This document shows, one piece after another, positions 53,585 through 62,694 of a DNA stretch of 64,000 nt. This DNA comes from CALAMD01 sp035301345 (lineage in GTDB: Bacteria; Bacillota; Bacilli; Bacillales; Amphibacillaceae): the NCBI GenBank assembly GCA_035301345.1, contig DATGUM010000011.1, forward strand, positions 1-64,000, read 5' to 3'. The notes beneath the pieces were generated by a model. It ran no database searches. It saw only the letters and a program-made list of their open reading frames with translations, and was not told where the DNA came from. The stretch's first letter is position 1, and each line of letters begins with the position of its first letter. A program made the position numbers and the translations under genes.

Positions 53585-53944
53585 TTGAAGAAAGCATATC
53601 GGATTAAGAAAAATGAGGAGTTTCAAGCGATTTTTAAGCACGGTAAATCGTTTGCTAATCGTCAGTTAGTTATTTATTATAAGTATAAGCAAAAACAAAC
53701 TCATTTTAGAGTAGGGTTGTCAGTCGGAAAGAAAATAGGGAATGCAGTGACGAGAAATCGTGTCAAACGTTATTTAAGAGAATGCTTTATCCATCTAGAA
53801 GATGATATTCTTCCAGATTTAGATATTGTCATTATTGCTAGACAACCTGCGAGTGAAATGGATTATAAAGCGTTTAAGTCTAGTTTGCTTCATTTATTAT
53901 CTAGGCAGCGATTATTAAAAAATAAACGAGAATCTAGGAAATAA
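53585..53944 (+). CDS. rnpA: ribonuclease P protein component
   Basis: Protein subunit of RNase P, 119 residues, with the RNR signature NRVKRYLRE (near 59-67) and the basic N-terminus MKKAYRIKKNEEFQ. I chose the TTG at 53585, 8 bases after AGGTGG, because the frame start at 53573 overlaps that ribosome site. Follows rpmH and precedes yidC. Confidence 0.93.
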   Translation: MKKAYRIKKNEEFQAIFKHGKSFANRQLVIYYKYKQKQTHFRVGLSVGKKIGNAVTRNRVKRYLRECFIHLEDDILPDLDIVIIARQPASEMDYKAFKSSLLHLLSRQRLLKNKRESRK

Positions 53945-54016
53945 TTACATAGATGAATATATATGCAAATGAACGACTTTAAAGAAAATTTTTTGTCTAG
54001 TTTAGGAGGAAATACT

Positions 54017-54793
54017 TTGAGCAGTCGTAAGAAAATCATTTTTTTAATTACTTTAATCGCTGGATTGTTGTTGCTTTCAGGATGTACTGAAATTAATCAG
54101 CCGATTGATGCAGATAGTACGGGTATTTGGAATAAATATTTCGTCTATCCCATGTCTATGCTCATTACGTTTTTTGCTGATTTAATTAATACGAAAGCAA
54201 GTTATGGATTAGCTATCGTAATCGTAACGATTATTATTCGTACAGTTCTTTTACCACTTAACGTGAAACAATTAAAAAGTTCACGTGCGATGCAAGAAGT
54301 TCAGCCAGAACTTAAAAAGATTCAAGAAAAGTATAAGTCAAAAGACGCTAGCACTCAGAAGAAGTTACAAGAAGAGACGATGGCGTTATTCCAACAGCAC
54401 GGAGTAAACCCATTAGCAGGATGTTTACCGATTTTCGTGCAAATGCCGATTTTAATCGCGATGTACCACGCAATTATGCGTACGAAAGCGATCGAAGAAC
54501 AAACATTTTTATGGTTTGCTTTATCGTCACCAGATTATGTGTTGCCATTAATTGCAGGGGCAGCAACATTTTTCCAACAACGATTAATGATGGGTACGAA
54601 CTCAGCTGCTTCACAAAATCCACAAATGAAAGTGATGCTTTATATGATGCCGGTAATGATTACAATTTTCGGATTTATTTTACCAGCAGCATTAACGTTA
54701 TATTGGGTTGTAGGTAACGCGTTCATGGTCATTCAAATTTTAGTCATTAACCGACCAATGATGAACGCTTCTAATGGAGGAGATTCGAAGTGA
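54017..54793 (+). CDS. yidC: membrane protein insertase YidC (SpoIIIJ/OxaA1 type)
   Basis: The 258-residue lipoprotein insertase has a signal peptide with lipobox LSGC (Cys23), five membrane helices and the hydrophilic-groove Arg in the first conserved helix (TIIIRTVLLPL). TTG start at 54017 behind AGGAGG; upstream ATG codons lack a ribosome site. The jag start overlaps its stop, so the two are co-translated. Confidence 0.95.
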   Translation: MSSRKKIIFLITLIAGLLLLSGCTEINQPIDADSTGIWNKYFVYPMSMLITFFADLINTKASYGLAIVIVTIIIRTVLLPLNVKQLKSSRAMQEVQPELKKIQEKYKSKDASTQKKLQEETMALFQQHGVNPLAGCLPIFVQMPILIAMYHAIMRTKAIEEQTFLWFALSSPDYVLPLIAGAATFFQQRLMMGTNSAASQNPQMKVMLYMMPVMITIFGFILPAALTLYWVVGNAFMVIQILVINRPMMNASNGGDSK

Positions 54794-55410
54794 GAACAAT
54801 AACTGCTAGAGGAGAAACCGTCGAACAAGCGGTCCAATCAGCTTTAGAGCAGTTAGACACAACGAAGGACCGAGTGGAAGTTACAATCGTTGATGAAGGC
54901 AGTCGCGGATTTTTAGGCGTATTTGGAACGAAGCCTGCGATTGTCAGCGTTACTACGAAAGAAGATCCGATTGAAAGAACAGAAGCATTTATTAAAAAAG
55001 TGACGCAAGAAATGAACGTAGAAGTTGAAGTGAAGACGACTGTTCATGACAAACAAGTAACATTTGAACTATTTGGCGAAAAAATTGCCGTACTTATTGG
55101 CAAAAGAGGTCAAACGTTGAATGCTCTTCAATATTTATTACAACTTGTCATTAATAAAGATAGCAATCAGTTTTATTATGTGACATTAGATGCTGAAGGG
55201 TACCGTGGACGTCGTAAAGAAACATTACAGACGTTAGCGAGCAACATGGCAGAAAAAGCGAAGCGCATTGGAAAGAAGGTTGCTTTAGAACCAATGCCAG
55301 CATATGAACGAAAAATTATTCATACAGAATTACAAGATCGAGAAGACGTTAAAACGTTCTCTGGTGGAAAAGAGCCACATCGTCATATAATTATTGAAGC
55401 AGTAAAATAA
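54790..55410 (+). CDS. jag: RNA-binding protein Jag/KhpB
   Basis: A 206-residue protein with an N-terminal Jag domain (1-50), a KH domain with the GKRGQTLNALQYL loop (about 103-115) and a C-terminal R3H domain (YERKIIHTEL...GKEPHRHI). GTG start overlapping yidC by 4 bases. Called KhpB/EloR in other Firmicutes, where it affects cell elongation. Confidence 0.94.
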   Translation: MRTITARGETVEQAVQSALEQLDTTKDRVEVTIVDEGSRGFLGVFGTKPAIVSVTTKEDPIERTEAFIKKVTQEMNVEVEVKTTVHDKQVTFELFGEKIAVLIGKRGQTLNALQYLLQLVINKDSNQFYYVTLDAEGYRGRRKETLQTLASNMAEKAKRIGKKVALEPMPAYERKIIHTELQDREDVKTFSGGKEPHRHIIIEAVK

Positions 55411-55417
55411 CATAAAT

Positions 55418-55458
55418 GCGTTTCAGTAACTTTTGTTTACTGAGGCGCTTTTTTTTTT
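55418..55458 (+). terminator. intrinsic terminator after jag
   Basis: Arms 55418-55429 and 55437-55448 (11 of 12 pairs counting GU) followed by nine to ten T. Confidence 0.88.
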
Positions 55459-55490
55459 ATCAAAAAATATATGTGCGTAAAATGCTAACA

Positions 55491-55580
55491 TGTGGATAAG
55501 TTAAGCTAAATATGGTAATCTAATTAACTGGTAAGACATTAAAATAAAAAATGAAATTATATATATACACATGTGGATAA
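55491..55580 (-). promoter_or_regulatory. two perfect DnaA boxes in the mnmE upstream region
   Basis: TGTGGATAA at 55491-55499 and 55572-55580 (TTATCCACA on the minus strand); the second ends 13 bases before the mnmE start. They lie outside the main origin clusters by about 2.4 kb. Confidence 0.75.
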
Positions 55581-55593
55581 AGTGGGGTGAACG

Positions 55594-56976
55594 ATGATGA
55601 TGAGTGAAGATACAATTGTTGCTATATCAACACCTGTTGGTGAAGGAGCGATTGGTATTGTTCGGTTAAGTGGTGAAAAATCAATTGAAATAACGAATCG
55701 ATTATTTTCTGGTAAAAATTTAATCGATGCAGCGTCGCATACCGTTCATTACGGAAATTTAATCGATCAGGAAACAGGTGAAATTGCAGAAGAAGTTCTT
55801 ATTTCAGTGTTTAAAGCACCAAAAACGTATACGAGAGAAAATGTCGTAGAAATAAACTGTCACGGAGGGCTCGTTTCTGTTAATCGAGTGCTAAATTTAA
55901 TTGTTCGTGAAGGGGTAAGAATTGCTGAGCCTGGTGAATTCACGAAGCGTGCTTTTTTAAATGGGCGAATTGACTTATCACAAGCAGAAGCAGTGATGGA
56001 CGTTATTCGAGCAAAGACAGATAAAGCGATGAATGTCGCATTAAAGCAGATGGACGGAAGATTATCACAACTGATTCAGTCGTTACGTCAAGAATTAATA
56101 GAAACAGTTGCTCACGTCGAAGTGAATATAGACTACCCAGAGTATGACGACGTTGAAGAAATGACGAATGAACTCATGATTACGAAAACGAAAGAAGTTC
56201 ATAAACAAGTCGAATCATTAATAGAGATTGCCAAACAAGGGAAAGTTTTACGCGAGGGGATAAAGACAGGCATTATTGGCAGGCCGAACGTCGGAAAATC
56301 TTCATTGTTAAATACGTTAGCACAAGAAACGAAAGCAATTGTGACTGAAATACCGGGAACGACTCGTGACGTAATCGAAGAATTTGTGAACGTGCGTGGT
56401 ATTCCTTTACAATTAATTGATACAGCAGGAATTCGTGATACTGATGACGTCGTTGAACAAATCGGGGTTGAACGTTCTAAAAAAGTATTAACAGAATCAG
56501 ATCTCATACTATTCGTATTAAATAATAATGATGAACTGACAGATGAAGATATTGCGATTATGAAAGACATTCAATCACTTAATTATATTATATTAATAAA
56601 TAAAATTGATTTAGAAAATAAATTAGACGTTAATCGTGTAAGAGAACTAACAAATGATGACAATATCGTAGAAATGTCTATTACAGAAGATAAAGGAATT
56701 GACGCACTAGAAGAGATGATTGCAAATATGTTCTTTTCAGGTGTCGTAGAATCAGAAGATTTAACGTACGTTTCAAATGCACGTCACGTACAACTTCTTC
56801 ATGAAGCTAAACAGGCATTAGAAGATGCTGAAGAAAGTATTGGACTTGATATGCCACTTGATATCGTACAAATTGATGTGACGAGAGCGTGGGAATTTTT
56901 AGGAGAAATAATTGGCGATACAGCAAGTGACAGTTTAATTGATCAGCTGTTCTCGCAGTTTTGTTTAGGAAAATAA
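55594..56976 (+). CDS. mnmE: tRNA modification GTPase MnmE
   Basis: With MnmG it forms the complex that puts cmnm5 on wobble U34. The 460-residue product has the N-terminal folate-binding domain (STPVGEGAIGIVRLSG), a G domain with GRPNVGKSSLL (near 228), DTAG (near 274), NKID (near 337) and the C-terminal Cys motif CLGK (Cys457). GGGG precedes three successive ATGs; I take the first. A terminator and DnaA boxes separate it from jag. Confidence 0.95.
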   Translation: MMMSEDTIVAISTPVGEGAIGIVRLSGEKSIEITNRLFSGKNLIDAASHTVHYGNLIDQETGEIAEEVLISVFKAPKTYTRENVVEINCHGGLVSVNRVLNLIVREGVRIAEPGEFTKRAFLNGRIDLSQAEAVMDVIRAKTDKAMNVALKQMDGRLSQLIQSLRQELIETVAHVEVNIDYPEYDDVEEMTNELMITKTKEVHKQVESLIEIAKQGKVLREGIKTGIIGRPNVGKSSLLNTLAQETKAIVTEIPGTTRDVIEEFVNVRGIPLQLIDTAGIRDTDDVVEQIGVERSKKVLTESDLILFVLNNNDELTDEDIAIMKDIQSLNYIILINKIDLENKLDVNRVRELTNDDNIVEMSITEDKGIDALEEMIANMFFSGVVESEDLTYVSNARHVQLLHEAKQALEDAEESIGLDMPLDIVQIDVTRAWEFLGEIIGDTASDSLIDQLFSQFCLGK

Positions 56977-56997
56977 CGAAAGGAAAGGGTGAATGAT

Positions 56998-58890
56998 ATG
57001 TTATACAATGCTGGTGAATATGACGTTATCGTCATCGGAGCAGGTCACGCAGGATGTGAAGCAGGAATAGCTGCAGCACGTATGGGTGCAAAAACATTAA
57101 TGTTAACGCTAAATATAGATATGGTCGCTTTTATGCCTTGTAACCCATCACTCGGTGGCCCAGCAAAAGGAATTGTTATTAGGGAAGTTGATGCACTCGG
57201 CGGTGTTATGGGACAAGTGATTGATAAAACACACATCCAGATGCGAATGTTAAATACAGGAAAAGGACCAGCTGTTCGTGCGTTACGTGCCCAAGCTGAC
57301 AAACCTTTATACATTCAAGAAATGAAACGTATCATTGAGAATGAGGAGAATTTAACGATTAAGCAAGGGATGGTTGATGAATTAATCGTTGAAGATGGTA
57401 TTTGTAAAGGTGTTATAACAGAGACGAAAGCTGCTTATTATGCACCGACAGTGATCGTAACGACAGGAACATTTATGCGCGGAAAAGTCCTTATTGGTGA
57501 CTTAGAATATGAAAGTGGGCCGAATAATCAACGAGTAACGATCAAACTATCTGAAAACCTAGAAGAATTAGGGTTAGAGTTAACACGTTATAAAACGGGA
57601 ACACCTCCACGTGTGAACAGTCATTCTATTGATTATTCAAAAACAGAAATTCAACCAGGTGACGAAAAGCCACAAGCATTTTCATATGAAACAGTTGAAT
57701 ATATTACCGATCAAATACCGTGTTGGTTAACGTATACGAATGAGCATACACATAAAGTCATCAATGATAATTTAGGTTTATCAGCGATGTATTCTGGAAT
57801 GAAGCGTGGAACAGGGCCGAGATATTGTCCTTCTATTGAAGATAAAATTATTCGTTTCCATGATAAACCACGCCACCAAGTATTTTTAGAGCCAGAAGGA
57901 AGAAGTACAGAAGAAGTATACGTACAAGGACTATCGACATCATTACCAGAATCTGTTCAAGAAAAAATCGTCAAGTCAGTCCCAGGACTAGAAAATGCAG
58001 AAATTATGCGTCCAGGATATGCGATTGAATATGATGCTGTTGTGCCAACGCAACTATGGCCAACATTAGAAACGAAAAAGATTCCTGGCTTATATACGGC
58101 TGGGCAAATTAACGGAACGTCTGGTTATGAAGAGGCAGCAGGTCAAGGAATTGTTGCAGGTATTAATGCTGCGTGTAAAGTGTTAGGAAAAGAACCATTT
58201 ATTCTCGATCGTTCACAAGGATATATTGGTGTTATGATTGATGATTTAGTGACGAAAGGAACGCGTGAACCATATCGTTTACTCACGTCACGAGCAGAAT
58301 ACCGTCTTTTATTACGACATGATAATGCTGATTTACGCTTAACAGAAATTGGCTATGATATCGGATTAATCCCTGAAGAAAGATATGATCGTTTTATGAA
58401 AAAGAAAGCTGCTATTGCTGAGGAAAGAGAACGTTTAGCAAAATTAATGATTAAACCAGAACCTCATGTCATTGAAGCGTTAGAAAACGTTCGTTCAACA
58501 CCGATTAAAGAAGCAGTTACTGCTGTTAGCTTATTAAAACGTCCAGAAGTAACATATGAAACGATTGAGGAAATGTTACAAGAAACAAATACGAATCCAT
58601 TAACAGCAGACGTGAAAGAACAAGTAGAAATCCAAGTGAAATATGAAGGATATATTAAGAAAGCAAACGAACAAGTCGAACGAATGAAACGACTAGAAGA
58701 TAAGAAAATACCAGAAGATATCGATTATGACGCAATTAGCGGATTATCTACAGAATCAAAAGATCGTTTAAAGAAAGTACGTCCATTATCTGTTGGTCAA
58801 GCTTCGCGAACAGCAGGCGTTACACCATCTGACATTTCAATATTAGTCGTTTATATCGAACAAGGAAATATTGCACGTATCGCAAATTAA
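56998..58890 (+). CDS. mnmG: tRNA uridine-5-carboxymethylaminomethyl modification enzyme MnmG
   Basis: FAD-dependent partner of MnmE. The 630-residue product begins MLYNAGEYDVIVIGAGHAGCEAG with the FAD-binding dinucleotide fold; TAGQINGTSGYEEAAGQG (near 370) and LLTSRAEYRLLLRHDNAD (near 425) are family signatures. ATG at 56998 is best spaced from AAAGGGTG; a GTG three codons earlier is the alternative. Confidence 0.96.
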   Translation: MLYNAGEYDVIVIGAGHAGCEAGIAAARMGAKTLMLTLNIDMVAFMPCNPSLGGPAKGIVIREVDALGGVMGQVIDKTHIQMRMLNTGKGPAVRALRAQADKPLYIQEMKRIIENEENLTIKQGMVDELIVEDGICKGVITETKAAYYAPTVIVTTGTFMRGKVLIGDLEYESGPNNQRVTIKLSENLEELGLELTRYKTGTPPRVNSHSIDYSKTEIQPGDEKPQAFSYETVEYITDQIPCWLTYTNEHTHKVINDNLGLSAMYSGMKRGTGPRYCPSIEDKIIRFHDKPRHQVFLEPEGRSTEEVYVQGLSTSLPESVQEKIVKSVPGLENAEIMRPGYAIEYDAVVPTQLWPTLETKKIPGLYTAGQINGTSGYEEAAGQGIVAGINAACKVLGKEPFILDRSQGYIGVMIDDLVTKGTREPYRLLTSRAEYRLLLRHDNADLRLTEIGYDIGLIPEERYDRFMKKKAAIAEERERLAKLMIKPEPHVIEALENVRSTPIKEAVTAVSLLKRPEVTYETIEEMLQETNTNPLTADVKEQVEIQVKYEGYIKKANEQVERMKRLEDKKIPEDIDYDAISGLSTESKDRLKKVRPLSVGQASRTAGVTPSDISILVVYIEQGNIARIAN

Positions 58891-58897
58891 ATGAGTG

Positions 58898-58947
58898 TGA
58901 GACGAAATAAATAATTGTGAGTCATGTTTATTTTGTCTCATTTTTTT
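58898..58947 (+). terminator. intrinsic terminator between mnmG and rsmG
   Basis: Arms TGAGACGAAATAAA and TTTATTTTGTCTCA (one GU pair, 58898-58911, 58927-58940) followed by seven T. It should separate rsmG from mnmG. Confidence 0.85.
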
Positions 58948-58966
58948 ATAAAGGAGTGACACACAT

Positions 58967-59683
58967 ATGAATGAAGCCGAGTTTATACAAGCATTAAAAG
59001 CATACGATATCGTATTAAGTGAGAAACAACAGAAACAATTCAATACATACTTCACATGTTTAGTCGAGTGGAACGAAAAAATCAATCTAACGTCATTGAC
59101 TGAGAAAGAAGACGTTTATTTAAAGCATTTTTTCGATTCGTTATCACTCGCTTTTTTTAAAGATTTATCACAGGTAGAGTCAATTTGTGATGTTGGTTCA
59201 GGGGCAGGATTTCCAAGTATTCCACTAAAAATTTGTTTTCCACACTTAAAAGTAACGATCGTTGATTCATTAAAAAAACGAATTAACTTTTTAGATATAT
59301 TAGCCGAGCAGTTAGAGCTAGATGATGTTCACTTTTATCATGACCGCGCAGAAACATTCGGTCAAAACAAACAATTTAGAGAATCATTTGATCTCGTAAC
59401 TGCACGAGCAGTTGCACGTATGTCTGTTTTAAGTGAACTTTGCCTTCCTCTCGTTAAACAAAATGGTTTGTTTATCGCAATGAAAGGGAGTCAAGGAGAC
59501 GATGAGTTAGTCGCGGGAATGAAATCCGTAAAAGCGCTTGGTGGCAAGCACGTTAAGACGGAGTCGTTTATTTTACCGAAAGAAGAAAGTGACCGAAAAA
59601 TGATATTTATTGAAAAAGTTAAACGAACAGCAAAAAAATATCCACGTAAACCAGGCACACCCAATCGTCAGCCACTTGAATAA
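58967..59683 (+). CDS. rsmG: 16S rRNA (guanine-527-N7) methyltransferase RsmG
   Basis: The 238-residue GidB-family enzyme has WNEKINLTS (near 30), the SAM motif CDVGSGAGFPSIPL (near 71) and ARAVARMSVL (near 145). ATG with AAAGGAG 9-10 bases upstream. Precedes noc as in B. subtilis. Loss of function of this gene gives low-level streptomycin resistance in related bacteria; here the gene looks intact. Confidence 0.96.
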   Translation: MNEAEFIQALKAYDIVLSEKQQKQFNTYFTCLVEWNEKINLTSLTEKEDVYLKHFFDSLSLAFFKDLSQVESICDVGSGAGFPSIPLKICFPHLKVTIVDSLKKRINFLDILAEQLELDDVHFYHDRAETFGQNKQFRESFDLVTARAVARMSVLSELCLPLVKQNGLFIAMKGSQGDDELVAGMKSVKALGGKHVKTESFILPKEESDRKMIFIEKVKRTAKKYPRKPGTPNRQPLE

Positions 59684-59812
59684 CTTTAATAATAAACTTT
59701 ATTATTAATAAAAACTTTTTTAAAAAGAAGAATGAATCTGTTTGAAGTTAAAAGATACTTTTTCTCTGAAAGATATGATAAAATAAAGATACTATAATGC
59801 AGATAGTGAGTA

Positions 59813-59840
59813 AACGCAGCAGAACTTCTGCAGCGTTTTT
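59813..59840 (+). terminator. small terminator-like hairpin in the noc leader
   Basis: AACGC-a-GCAGA / TCTGC-a-GCGTT arms (59813-59837) followed by TTTTT, lying about 15 bases downstream of a TATAAT at 59793-59798 and 110 bases before noc. Could end rsmG read-through or attenuate noc. Confidence 0.6.
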
Positions 59841-59876
59841 CCTATGTAACGATTGTTAATCGTTGAAATTTGAAAA

Positions 59877-59892
59877 TGTTTCACGTGAAACA
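59877..59892. other. parS site 1
   Basis: Perfect 16-base palindrome TGTTTCACGTGAAACA, one substitution from the B. subtilis parS consensus. Located just upstream of noc; target of the ParB encoded downstream. Confidence 0.92.
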
Positions 59893-59921
59893 TTTAGTTG
59901 TTAAAAAGGGGGTGTCTAATC

Positions 59922-60776
59922 ATGTTACATCCATTTAATCGATTATTCGGTATTGGAAACAAGGCAGATACTGAAGAGGAACCGATGGAAGAACAGAGCG
60001 ATGAAGTTGTTAACGTGCGTGTCGATCAAATGGAGCCGAATCAATTTCAGCCACGTTCGATTTTTAATGAAGAAAAAATTAAAGAATTAGCACAGACAAT
60101 ACATACTCATGGAATGATTCAACCAATTGTTGTACGGGAAAAAGACGGCGATGAAGAGATATATGAAATAATCGCTGGAGAACGAAGATGGCGTGCTGTT
60201 CAAACGCTTGAATGGGAAGAAGTTCCTGTCATTATCAGACAGATGAGTGATACAGAAACAGCGTCAGTCGCCTTAATTGAAAACTTGCAACGAGAAGAGT
60301 TGACTGTCATTGAAGAAGCTTTAGCATATTCACAATTACTTGAGTTACATGAATTAACGCAGGAAGCATTAGCGCAACGATTAGGAAAAAGTCAGTCGAC
60401 AATTGCTAATAAATTACGTTTATTAAAATTGCCAGAAGATGTACATGAGGCACTTTTTAACAAACAAATAACTGAACGCCATGCGAGAGCATTAATAGGT
60501 CTTGATGAAGACGTTCAGCTAAAGGTGCTTAAGAAAGTGCTCGCTGAACAATTAAATGTGAAACAGACGGAAGAACTCATACAATCATATCATGCACCGA
60601 AAAAGAAAAAACGAAAAAAACCACGTTTAAAAGGTGTAAATAAAGATGTTCGCATCGCATTAAACACTATTAAGCAGTCATTAAACATGGTTTCTGATAC
60701 TGGTATCGACGTAGTAGCTGATGAAGAAGATTTAGACGACTTTTACCAGATAACGATAAAAATACCGAAAAAATAA
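59922..60776 (+). CDS. noc: nucleoid occlusion protein Noc
   Basis: ParB-paralogue that binds NBS sites and blocks FtsZ ring assembly over the nucleoid. The 284-residue product starts with a membrane-binding amphipathic stretch MLHPFNRLFGIG, typical of Noc and absent from ParB, followed by the CTP-binding ParB/Srx region (IIAGERRWRAVQ, near 85-96, and ENLQREEL) and a HTH (EALAQRLGKSQSTIANKLRLL). ATG at 59922 behind AAGGGGGTG. It precedes parA-parB. I found no NBS-like ATTTCCCGGGAAAT sites in the window. Confidence 0.94.
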   Translation: MLHPFNRLFGIGNKADTEEEPMEEQSDEVVNVRVDQMEPNQFQPRSIFNEEKIKELAQTIHTHGMIQPIVVREKDGDEEIYEIIAGERRWRAVQTLEWEEVPVIIRQMSDTETASVALIENLQREELTVIEEALAYSQLLELHELTQEALAQRLGKSQSTIANKLRLLKLPEDVHEALFNKQITERHARALIGLDEDVQLKVLKKVLAEQLNVKQTEELIQSYHAPKKKKRKKPRLKGVNKDVRIALNTIKQSLNMVSDTGIDVVADEEDLDDFYQITIKIPKK

Positions 60777-60788
60777 TAATGAAAATTG

Positions 60789-60816
60789 AGAGTACCTTAC
60801 GCTAGAGGTACTCTTT
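60789..60816 (+). terminator. intrinsic terminator after noc
   Basis: Perfect 9-bp arms AGAGTACCT and AGGTACTCT (60789-60797, 60806-60814) followed by a short T tract. The gap up to parA also carries an extended -10 element (TGGTAAAAT, about 60932). Confidence 0.65.
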
Positions 60817-60991
60817 ACTAACTACTAATAAATCACTTTTACCCTCTATATATTCCTTTAATACTTAAAGTTCCCATTTCGTCGAAGAAATTACTTTTTA
60901 TCTATTAAAATTAATGAAAAGAATGGTAAAATGGATATATTGAGTAAAAATGAACGATTATTAAACGTAGATCTTAAAAGCAGGTGAAAAT

Positions 60992-61765
60992 ATGGGGAAA
61001 ATAATAGCTATTGCCAATCAAAAGGGTGGCGTAGGTAAGACGACGACTTCCGTAAACTTAAGTGCTTGTTTGGCGAAGCTTGGTAACAAAGTATTACTCG
61101 TCGATATTGATCCGCAAGGGAACGCAACGAGCGGTGTCGGAGTAAGTAAAGCAGATGCGAATCAATGTATTTATAACGTATTAGTTGATGAAGTACCTGC
61201 GAAAGATGTTATCGTACCGACAGAAGTGGATAATTTAGATATGATACCTGCAACGATTCAATTAGCAGGTGCAGAAATAGAACTCGTACCGACAATTTCA
61301 CGTGAAATAAGACTAAAGCAATCACTAAGTGAGCTAAAAGAAACGTATGATTTTGTCATTATTGATTGTCCACCATCACTAGGTTTACTAACGATCAATG
61401 CATTAACATCATCAAACTCAGTACTTATTCCTGTGCAATGCGAGTTTTATGCACTTGAAGGGTTAAGTCAATTACTAAACACGATTCGACTCGTCCAAAA
61501 GCACTTAAATAAGGACTTAATGATTGAAGGCGTCTTATTAACAATGTTAGATGCACGAACGAATCTAGGTATCCAAGTCATTGAAGAAGTGAAAAAATAT
61601 TTCCAAGAAAAAGTGTACAATGCTATTATTCCGCGAAACGTTCGCTTAGGAGAAGCGCCGAGTCACGGAAAACCAATTATTGATTACGATCCGAAGTCAA
61701 AAGGTGCAGAAGTATATCTTGAATTAGCGAAGGAAGTGTTAGCAAATGGTGAAAAGGTTAGGTAA
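60992..61765 (+). CDS. parA: chromosome partitioning ATPase ParA/Soj
   Basis: Walker-type ATPase that acts with ParB in origin segregation and regulates DnaA. The 257-residue product has the deviant Walker A KGGVGKTTT (11-19) and the DCPPSLGLLT motif (near 123). Its end overlaps the parB start by 20 bases. Confidence 0.96.
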   Translation: MGKIIAIANQKGGVGKTTTSVNLSACLAKLGNKVLLVDIDPQGNATSGVGVSKADANQCIYNVLVDEVPAKDVIVPTEVDNLDMIPATIQLAGAEIELVPTISREIRLKQSLSELKETYDFVIIDCPPSLGLLTINALTSSNSVLIPVQCEFYALEGLSQLLNTIRLVQKHLNKDLMIEGVLLTMLDARTNLGIQVIEEVKKYFQEKVYNAIIPRNVRLGEAPSHGKPIIDYDPKSKGAEVYLELAKEVLANGEKVR

Positions 61766-62600
61766 AGGTCTCGATGCTATCTTCTCTGAATCATCAGAGA
61801 CTAGTAATGAAGATGTTGTTGAACAAATAGCTATAAAAGAATGTCGTCCGAATCCTTATCAACCGAGAAAAACATTTGCAGCAGATGCGATTGACGAATT
61901 AAAAGATTCTATTTTGCAATATGGCGTGATTCAGCCGATAACCGTTCGTAAAAGCATGATTGGTTATGAAATTGTTGTTGGCGAACGAAGGTATCGTGCA
62001 GCTAAAGAAGCTGGATTAACTGAAATACCGGCAATTGTTAAAGATTTAACAGATGAAGAAATGATGGAAATAGCTTTACTAGAAAACTTGCAACGTGAAG
62101 ACTTAACGCCGATAGAAGAAGCTGAAGCGTATGAAATGTTGTTAACTGAACTAGACGTAACACAAGAAGAACTATCAAAACGTTTAGGGAAAAGTCGTTC
62201 ACATATAGCGAATTTAGTACGGTTATTATCATTACCAGAGCAAGTCATCGCCTATATTAACAATGGAGAACTATCAATGGGACATGGACGAGCGCTATTA
62301 GGCTTAAAAGATAAAGAGTCAATGCACGCAGTCGTGAAGAAAATTCGTGCAGATAAGCTTAATGTCCGCCAAGTCGAGAAGTTAATTACAGATACGAACA
62401 ACAAACAACTATTGAAGAAAAGACCAGAAAAGAAACAAAAGAAAAAAGACATCTTTATTCAACATAAAGAAGATGCGTTAACTGATCATTTAGGAACGAG
62501 TGTCGTCATTAATCGTGGAAAGAAAAAAGGAAAGATAGAAATTGAATTTTATTCAGACGATGATTTAGAAAGAATTATTAACGTTTTGCAAAATTCATAA
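61746..62600 (+). CDS. parB: chromosome partitioning protein ParB/Spo0J
   Basis: Binds parS and loads SMC. The 284-residue product starts MVKRLGKGLDAIF, with the CTPase motif VVGERRYRAAKEAG (near 79-92), ENLQREDLTPIEEA, and a HTH (ELSKRLGKSRSHIANLVRLL) plus a C-terminal dimerisation domain. Three parS sites are within 2.4 kb. It has no parS within its own reading frame, unlike B. subtilis spo0J. Confidence 0.96.
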   Translation: MVKRLGKGLDAIFSESSETSNEDVVEQIAIKECRPNPYQPRKTFAADAIDELKDSILQYGVIQPITVRKSMIGYEIVVGERRYRAAKEAGLTEIPAIVKDLTDEEMMEIALLENLQREDLTPIEEAEAYEMLLTELDVTQEELSKRLGKSRSHIANLVRLLSLPEQVIAYINNGELSMGHGRALLGLKDKESMHAVVKKIRADKLNVRQVEKLITDTNNKQLLKKRPEKKQKKKDIFIQHKEDALTDHLGTSVVINRGKKKGKIEIEFYSDDDLERIINVLQNS

Positions 62601-62604
62601 ATAT

Positions 62605-62643
62605 AAGACTGACTGTTATTAACTATTAGTCAGTCTTTTTTAT
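62605..62643 (+). terminator. intrinsic terminator after parB
   Basis: Perfect 10-bp arms AAGACTGACT and AGTCAGTCTT (62605-62614, 62628-62637) followed by TTTTTT. Confidence 0.88.
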
Positions 62644-62659
62644 TATAAACTTTGAAAAA

Positions 62660-62675
62660 TGTTTCACGTGAAACA
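62660..62675. other. parS site 2
   Basis: Same perfect palindrome TGTTTCACGTGAAACA, between the parB terminator and the cysteine desulfurase gene, 20 bases before its start. Confidence 0.92.
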
Positions 62676-62694
62676 AAAAAGGAGCTAAAAGTCG

